Assembly (NCBI GenBank): GCA_963942565.1
Contig: OZ012686.1
Location: forward strand, 59,986,904-60,050,903
Direction: 5' to 3'
Length of the DNA stretch: 64,000 nt
Source: Maea johnstoni
Lineage: Eukaryota > Annelida > Polychaeta > Spionida > Magelonidae
Both the position numbers and the translations under genes were made by a program. Below the pieces are notes generated by a model. The model was given only the letters and a program-made list of their open reading frames with translations. It searched no databases and was not told the origin of the DNA. Shown here in pieces: positions 59,690 through 64,000 of this stretch. Numbering within the stretch: the stretch's first letter is position 1; each line of letters opens with the position of its first letter.

Positions 59690-61450
59690 AAAGAAATGCG
59701 AGAACGTAGTTGCCAGAAAAGCCCTATCATCGAGGTGTGATATATCTGTAACAAATTCATACGTCACAGTTTCTATAGACGAACTGAACAATATTAAGAC
59801 TGATCTATACACCAAACCTACAGACAGTCATAATTACCTTAGCTATCACAGCGCACACCCTCGCCACTGCAGGGATGGCATACCTTATAGTCAATTTTAA
59901 GACTTAAACGCATATGTAGCACACAAGACAAGTTTACTCATCAATGTAGGGAAATGGCAAAGAACTTCATCAGAGCAGATTACGCTCCCCAGGTCATCAA
60001 AAATGTCTTTGAGAAAGTATACCACTTAGATTGCAATGCATTATTAAACCCTGTCGCTGTCAATGACAGCACAGAAGAGGAAAAAGACAACACTTTCCTA
60101 ATCACTACATTTCACCCCAATTTTAGGGAGTGCAATAAAATAGTCCAAAAAAACTGGGACATTTTAGACAAATCTAGCTCTACCAGGCCCCGTATTAAGT
60201 TAAATCTGATAAAGGGCAACAGGAGAGCTAGTCAGGGCTAGACTCCCTAAACCAATACCGATCAAGGATCCTACCATGATAGGTAACACAAAAAACGACA
60301 GCAATTATTGCAACAAAGCATATTGCCAATATTATTCACTTCTAAACAAGAGTGGCAAAATACGGAGCGTTGTCACAAACAAAGAATACAACACCAGATC
60401 CAAAGTCACTTGCCGGTCTAACAATATCATATACTGCCTATGTTGCACCGTATGTGGTAAACACTATGTGGGACAAACTAAACGCCCACTAGTCGACAGA
60501 TTAAGAGAACACATCCGGAACATCAATCAAAACACAGATGTTCATATTGTCGATAGACATTTCAATGAACCTGGACACCAGGGCAAGAAATCCCTACAGG
60601 TACAAGTACTGAACTTTGCCAAAGGGCACCCCGACTCCAAAACCAGCCTAACCATGAGATTGGAGCTGGAATCCATGTGGATTAAACGGCTGAGATGCTT
60701 TGTCCCAACAGGCCTCAACCTTATGAAAAAATCCGAACAAAATTCAGACAACTACTAAACATGACTCGACCCATACATATATTAAATACCGTGTGGATCT
60801 GGAGTCCCTCAACATAACAATCCTAGCGACAATTTAATCTGCGAACTTTATAACTCATCGTAATCCTGTCACTTTACTCAGTTGATCACTCTTGAGATTA
60901 CTGTCATCTCTAATTTTGGACTACTACATACATCTTTATTGAATAATATGGTAGCAGTCAGATAGGAATAATCTTCCCACCTTGGCACCCATCATAGGTA
61001 TCACAGTGTCTGTATGGTCTTACCCGTTTCAACTATTTACTTACCTACCTACAGTCACTTGATTCGCCACTCATTATAGGCCCCCATGCTGCAACCCCAG
61101 CGCATGGAAACTCCCTAAGTCAGGGCAGAATATATACTAAATATGCACTACCACATCAGCAGCCCCTGTCGTATGACAGAGGGTACATTAACCGTATCCC
61201 TCCACATATACCCCTCTCCAAGGGCAGCACCCAATTTTGCCACTGCCAGCACCCACCATATATTATCCCAATACACCAGTAGTACTGACACTTTCATCAG
61301 CCCAATTAAATGCATCTATACATTCACACTACTGTCTCTATAGGGTACATTATATATACCCTAGCCGCCACTTGAAATCCTCTGATGAGACCCCTCAAGG
61401 GTCGAAACCGCTCTTTAATAAGATATTTCCCATTAGAATATCCTATTACA
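59690..61450 (+). mobile_element. Penelope-like element fragment inside the MAM4 intron
   Basis: From about 59790 the end of a Penelope-type reverse transcriptase is readable (TDLYTKPTDSHNYLSYHSAH, PRHCRDGIPYSQF), followed by ADYAPQVIKNVFEKVY. At 60276-60758 is a GIY-YIG endonuclease: IIYCLCCTVCGKHYVGQTKR, then PLVDRLREHI, the zinc/GIY-YIG signature of canonical Penelope-like elements. It is 5'-truncated and broken in at least one place. The 3' part ends near a hammerhead-like core at about 61382. The insertion splits the two MAM4 exons without touching them. Left boundary uncertain. Confidence 0.85.
61382..61408 (+). ncRNA. Hammerhead-ribozyme-like core in the Penelope element
   Basis: CTGATGAG, then ACCC-CTCAA-GGGT (a 4-bp stem II with five-base loop), then CGAAAC: the conserved hammerhead core in the right order and spacing. 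Penelope-like elements are known to carry minimal hammerhead motifs in their terminal repeats. I could not place a convincing stem III plus cleavage site, so activity is not claimed. Confidence 0.5.
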
Positions 61451-61672
61451 ACAGAGGTAACCACACGTGTGTCACCTCAATGACGTCATCACGGACCCTA
61501 CCTGTTGACACCGATCGACCTCATAACAATATCACGTGGTCGTTTGTTGGTGCCGTGAGAAACGCTGATTGTGTAGTGTGCCATTCCTTATATCGGAAGG
61601 CAAGCGGTCAGGTTAAACATATATTCACCTCTGGAGATTTCCTTCCCAAAAGTCATCTTACCCCGTCATACC

Positions 61673-61775
<103 letters not shown>

Positions 61776-61801
61776 ATTTTTAAAATTATGTATTCATGTA
61801 G

Positions 61802-61955
61802 GTTACTATATGTATACGGAGCCGTCATATGTTTCGGGTCTTAGTAAAGCTGAGCTGATTTCGCCAAGTGAAATTCACAGTCAACCACAGTGTCTTCGCT
61901 TCTATTACCATATGACTAGTCCTGGGAATCAGAGGAGTGCTTTCACCGTCTACAG
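61802..61955 (+). CDS. Exon 16: MAM4, middle part
   Basis: Acceptor ATTCATGTAG, donor TACAG|GTACAA, 154 nt, phase 1 to 2. Reads [40 protein letters not shown] and [11 protein letters not shown]. Unlike MAM1-3, this half domain is split again after TVYR, so its last part (W...L, F.V.F, C) must lie beyond the window. Confidence 0.88.
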
Positions 61956-62012
61956 GTACAAAACCGCCACCTATTTCCTTTTTTCACAATGTAATCGTAT
62001 GAGTTTTCAACA

Positions 62013-62294
<282 letters not shown>

Positions 62295-62334
62295 CCTTTC
62301 CTGTATAAACATACCCAGCTGCACAAATAATATT

Positions 62335-62655
62335 TCAAAGCTGATTCCATAGTTTTGGGGCACAGGCACTGAACGAATTTTTGCCATAGGTTTTCGTGTT
62401 TGTTTTGGGCCCACTGAGTAGGTTCTTAGATGTGGATCTCAGTGTCCTGGGTGGAATATACTCTTTCAGCATTTCCCTCAGGTAATAGGGTGCAGTTCCA
62501 TGCAAACACTTGTACGCCAGTAGCAGAATTTTGAATTCAATTCGCTTCCTGAAGGGTAACCAGTGAAGTTCTTTTAGTACTGGAGTGATGTGTTTTTGCT
62601 TCTTTGTGAGAGTGATCACCTTTGGCAGCGTTATTTTGTACTCTCTGGAGGTTAT
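62335..62655 (-). pseudogene. LINE ORF2 C-terminal fragment
   Basis: Minus-strand frame reads KHITPVLKELHWLPFRKRIE, FKILLLAYKCLHGTAPYYL and [17 protein letters not shown]. This is the conserved end of CR1/Jockey-type ORF2 ('HITPVL.LHWLP...K.LHG.AP..L...LWN'). It ends early at a stop just after LWNQL, where family members normally continue LP. 5'-truncated. Confidence 0.85.
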
Positions 62656-63640
62656 GCACCAGTCAATTGAATCCCTGGGAGGGGGGGGGGGCCGGGACAT
62701 GCGGGGATACTGCTCAGGAAAAAATCAATAAATAGCACTCAACCCCACTGGCAAGGACCAATTCTGTGGCAGTATGCCCCACCCCCGGGGCGTGCTCAAC
62801 AAGAATACACAAGACTGTGAAAATTCTGCTTGTGTGTACTCATTCTCCCGCGCCGGACAGTCCCCAGGGTGAAGGTCCGTAGTTGGTCAACACAGTGGAC
62901 CTAGCAGAGGCCGGGTGCGCCCGGCTGATAGGGCCTACTGGAATCGTGGCAGCAAAGTATGACGCCCGGGGGGGTGGGGGGCACTCAGGTACAGAGGGGG
63001 GCCGCACCCGCGTTACGTATTTCGCGGAAGAAGGGGTCTTTTTTTAACACCTCCGCATGTCCGCGATTTTGTAAAAGAAGGGTACTTTTTTGTACCCAGG
63101 TACGAAGTATGGGGGTTAAAATCCCCTTACAATCCAGGAAACATACGCGGCTCTGACGCCGAGTGACTCCCGAAGTATCTGGCTAACGAGTTTGCTGCCG
63201 CCACTTGCTGCCGCTAGACACGAAGAGGATTATAAAATCTGAAGTTGAAATACGTGTTCCCGTTCATCCAATGTCAGTGTTTTTGATAAAAGAAGGGGTG
63301 TTTATTTAGTGGAAAAAATTAGCGTTTTAATGAAATAAGGTTGCTTTTTTGGCCAGAAATCAGTGCTTTAGGGGTATTTTTTAATTTTGATAACGAGCGT
63401 ATGCGCCCCCCTAAATACCCAAGTGCCCCCCGCGGGGTATGACGTCACTATTCAAATCCCCGCCTATCATGCACCGCCTCGACGGACAGCAACAATATAA
63501 TCACAGTAATCCCGGTACACCGGGCAGCTATTTTAAGCAGTATTTAGCAGAAGCACCGTGTTTCCGGCCAAGTCCCGGCCCCCCCCTCCCAGGGATTCAA
63601 TTGACTGGTGCATTACACACCAGCTCCTCAGGTACTCCAC
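62650..63640. repeat. Inverted 45-bp blocks flanking about 0.86 kb
   Basis: TGCACCAGTCAATTGAATCC followed by CTGGGAGGGGGG at 62656-62690 has its mirror at 63570-63613 (CCCCCCTCCCAGGGATTCAA, TTGACTGGTGCA). The left block overlaps the end of the minus-strand LINE fragment. The pair may be termini of an insertion that contains the element at 62965-63436, or two inverted LINE pieces. Confidence 0.6.
62965..63436. mobile_element. 472-bp MITE with GC-rich TIR and 8-bp target duplication
   Basis: Ends CCCGGGGGGGTGGGGGGCAC (left) and the mirror of CCCGCGGGGGGCACTTGGGT (right). GTATGACG directly flanks both ends (62957-62964 and 63437-63444). The interior is AT-richer with AAGAAGGGGT boxes and no coding frame. 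An 8-bp duplication fits hAT-class transposition, but the terminal sequence is not the usual CAG. Confidence 0.8.
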
Positions 63641-63756
63641 AGAAAGGTCCATTACAGTAGTCTAACTTTGAGATTGCCAGGGATGTGATAACACCTTTAG
63701 TTGATTACGCAGTCAAGTATTTTCTGATATGCATATAAACATATACATATATATAC

Positions 63757-63895
<139 letters not shown>

Positions 63896-64000
63896 GGGAG
63901 GTGGAGAAAGTAGGATATATAACTCCTTGCTATTGTATTGTTACAAACATATGTATTTTGATGGTGAATCTGTATTATAGGCAATATTCACCATTTCATC

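Overview
The window is animal genomic DNA: AT-rich, with long introns, GT-AG exon boundaries, many (TA)n microsatellites and a dense mix of LINEs, SINEs, Penelope-like and DNA-transposon debris. The domain mix of the host gene (PAN, MAM, kringle, LDLa, DEG/ENaC) and the repeat families point to a marine invertebrate, most likely a spiralian such as a mollusc or brachiopod. That assignment is an inference and is weak at phylum level. A run of exactly 200 N (15712-15911) is an assembly gap.

Left part (1-25 kb). No convincing host gene. It holds an intact-looking PIF/Harbinger transposase (minus, 351-1565), a dense array of a 12-bp palindrome-like motif beside it (1637-2150), a small Cys/His-rich ORF (minus, 2161-2697) and a LINE ORF1-like coiled-coil/RRM ORF (minus, 2884-4236) with a palindromic motif array upstream of its start. 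Decayed LINEs lie at 9.56-11.70 kb (+) and 12.77-13.57 kb (-), the first carrying a SINE and the second a TA-flanked MITE. From 16.5 to 25 kb there are several inverted-repeat elements. A 2.03-kb long-TIR element has about six degenerate 183-bp units inside and a nested pogo/Tigger-like MITE. A 721-bp tandem duplication is studded with one 13-bp motif. A 0.39-kb TIR element and a 2.4-kb inverted repeat follow.

Right part (25.1-62 kb, plus strand). Sixteen exons can be read as one gene, because every exon-exon junction is in compatible phase. Exon 1 carries the DEG/ENaC N-terminal His-Gly motif, exon 2 encodes the first transmembrane helix and the post-TM1 FPAVTLCN motif, and exon 3 is a short linker. 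Then come a PAN/apple domain, MAM1 (three exons, one a 30-nt microexon), a kringle, LDLa1, MAM2, LDLa2, MAM3 and the first two exons of MAM4. The gene runs off the right edge; the rest of the channel ectodomain and TM2 are not in the window. The simplest reading is a DEG/ENaC channel with a large mosaic of adhesion or ligand-binding modules inserted into its extracellular loop just after TM1.

Two striking tandem structures lie in this gene. The end of intron 2 plus the TM1-coding start of exon 2 is repeated 17 times with an exact 123-bp period, each copy keeping its splice acceptor. Intron 3 contains three nearly identical 2.4-kb tandem units, each with a broken P2X7-C-terminal-like ORF. Other introns carry a 2.5-kb inverted repeat with a cysteine-rich ORF remnant, LINE pieces, a Penelope-like fragment with a hammerhead-ribozyme-like core, two DNA elements with good target-site duplications and long microsatellites.
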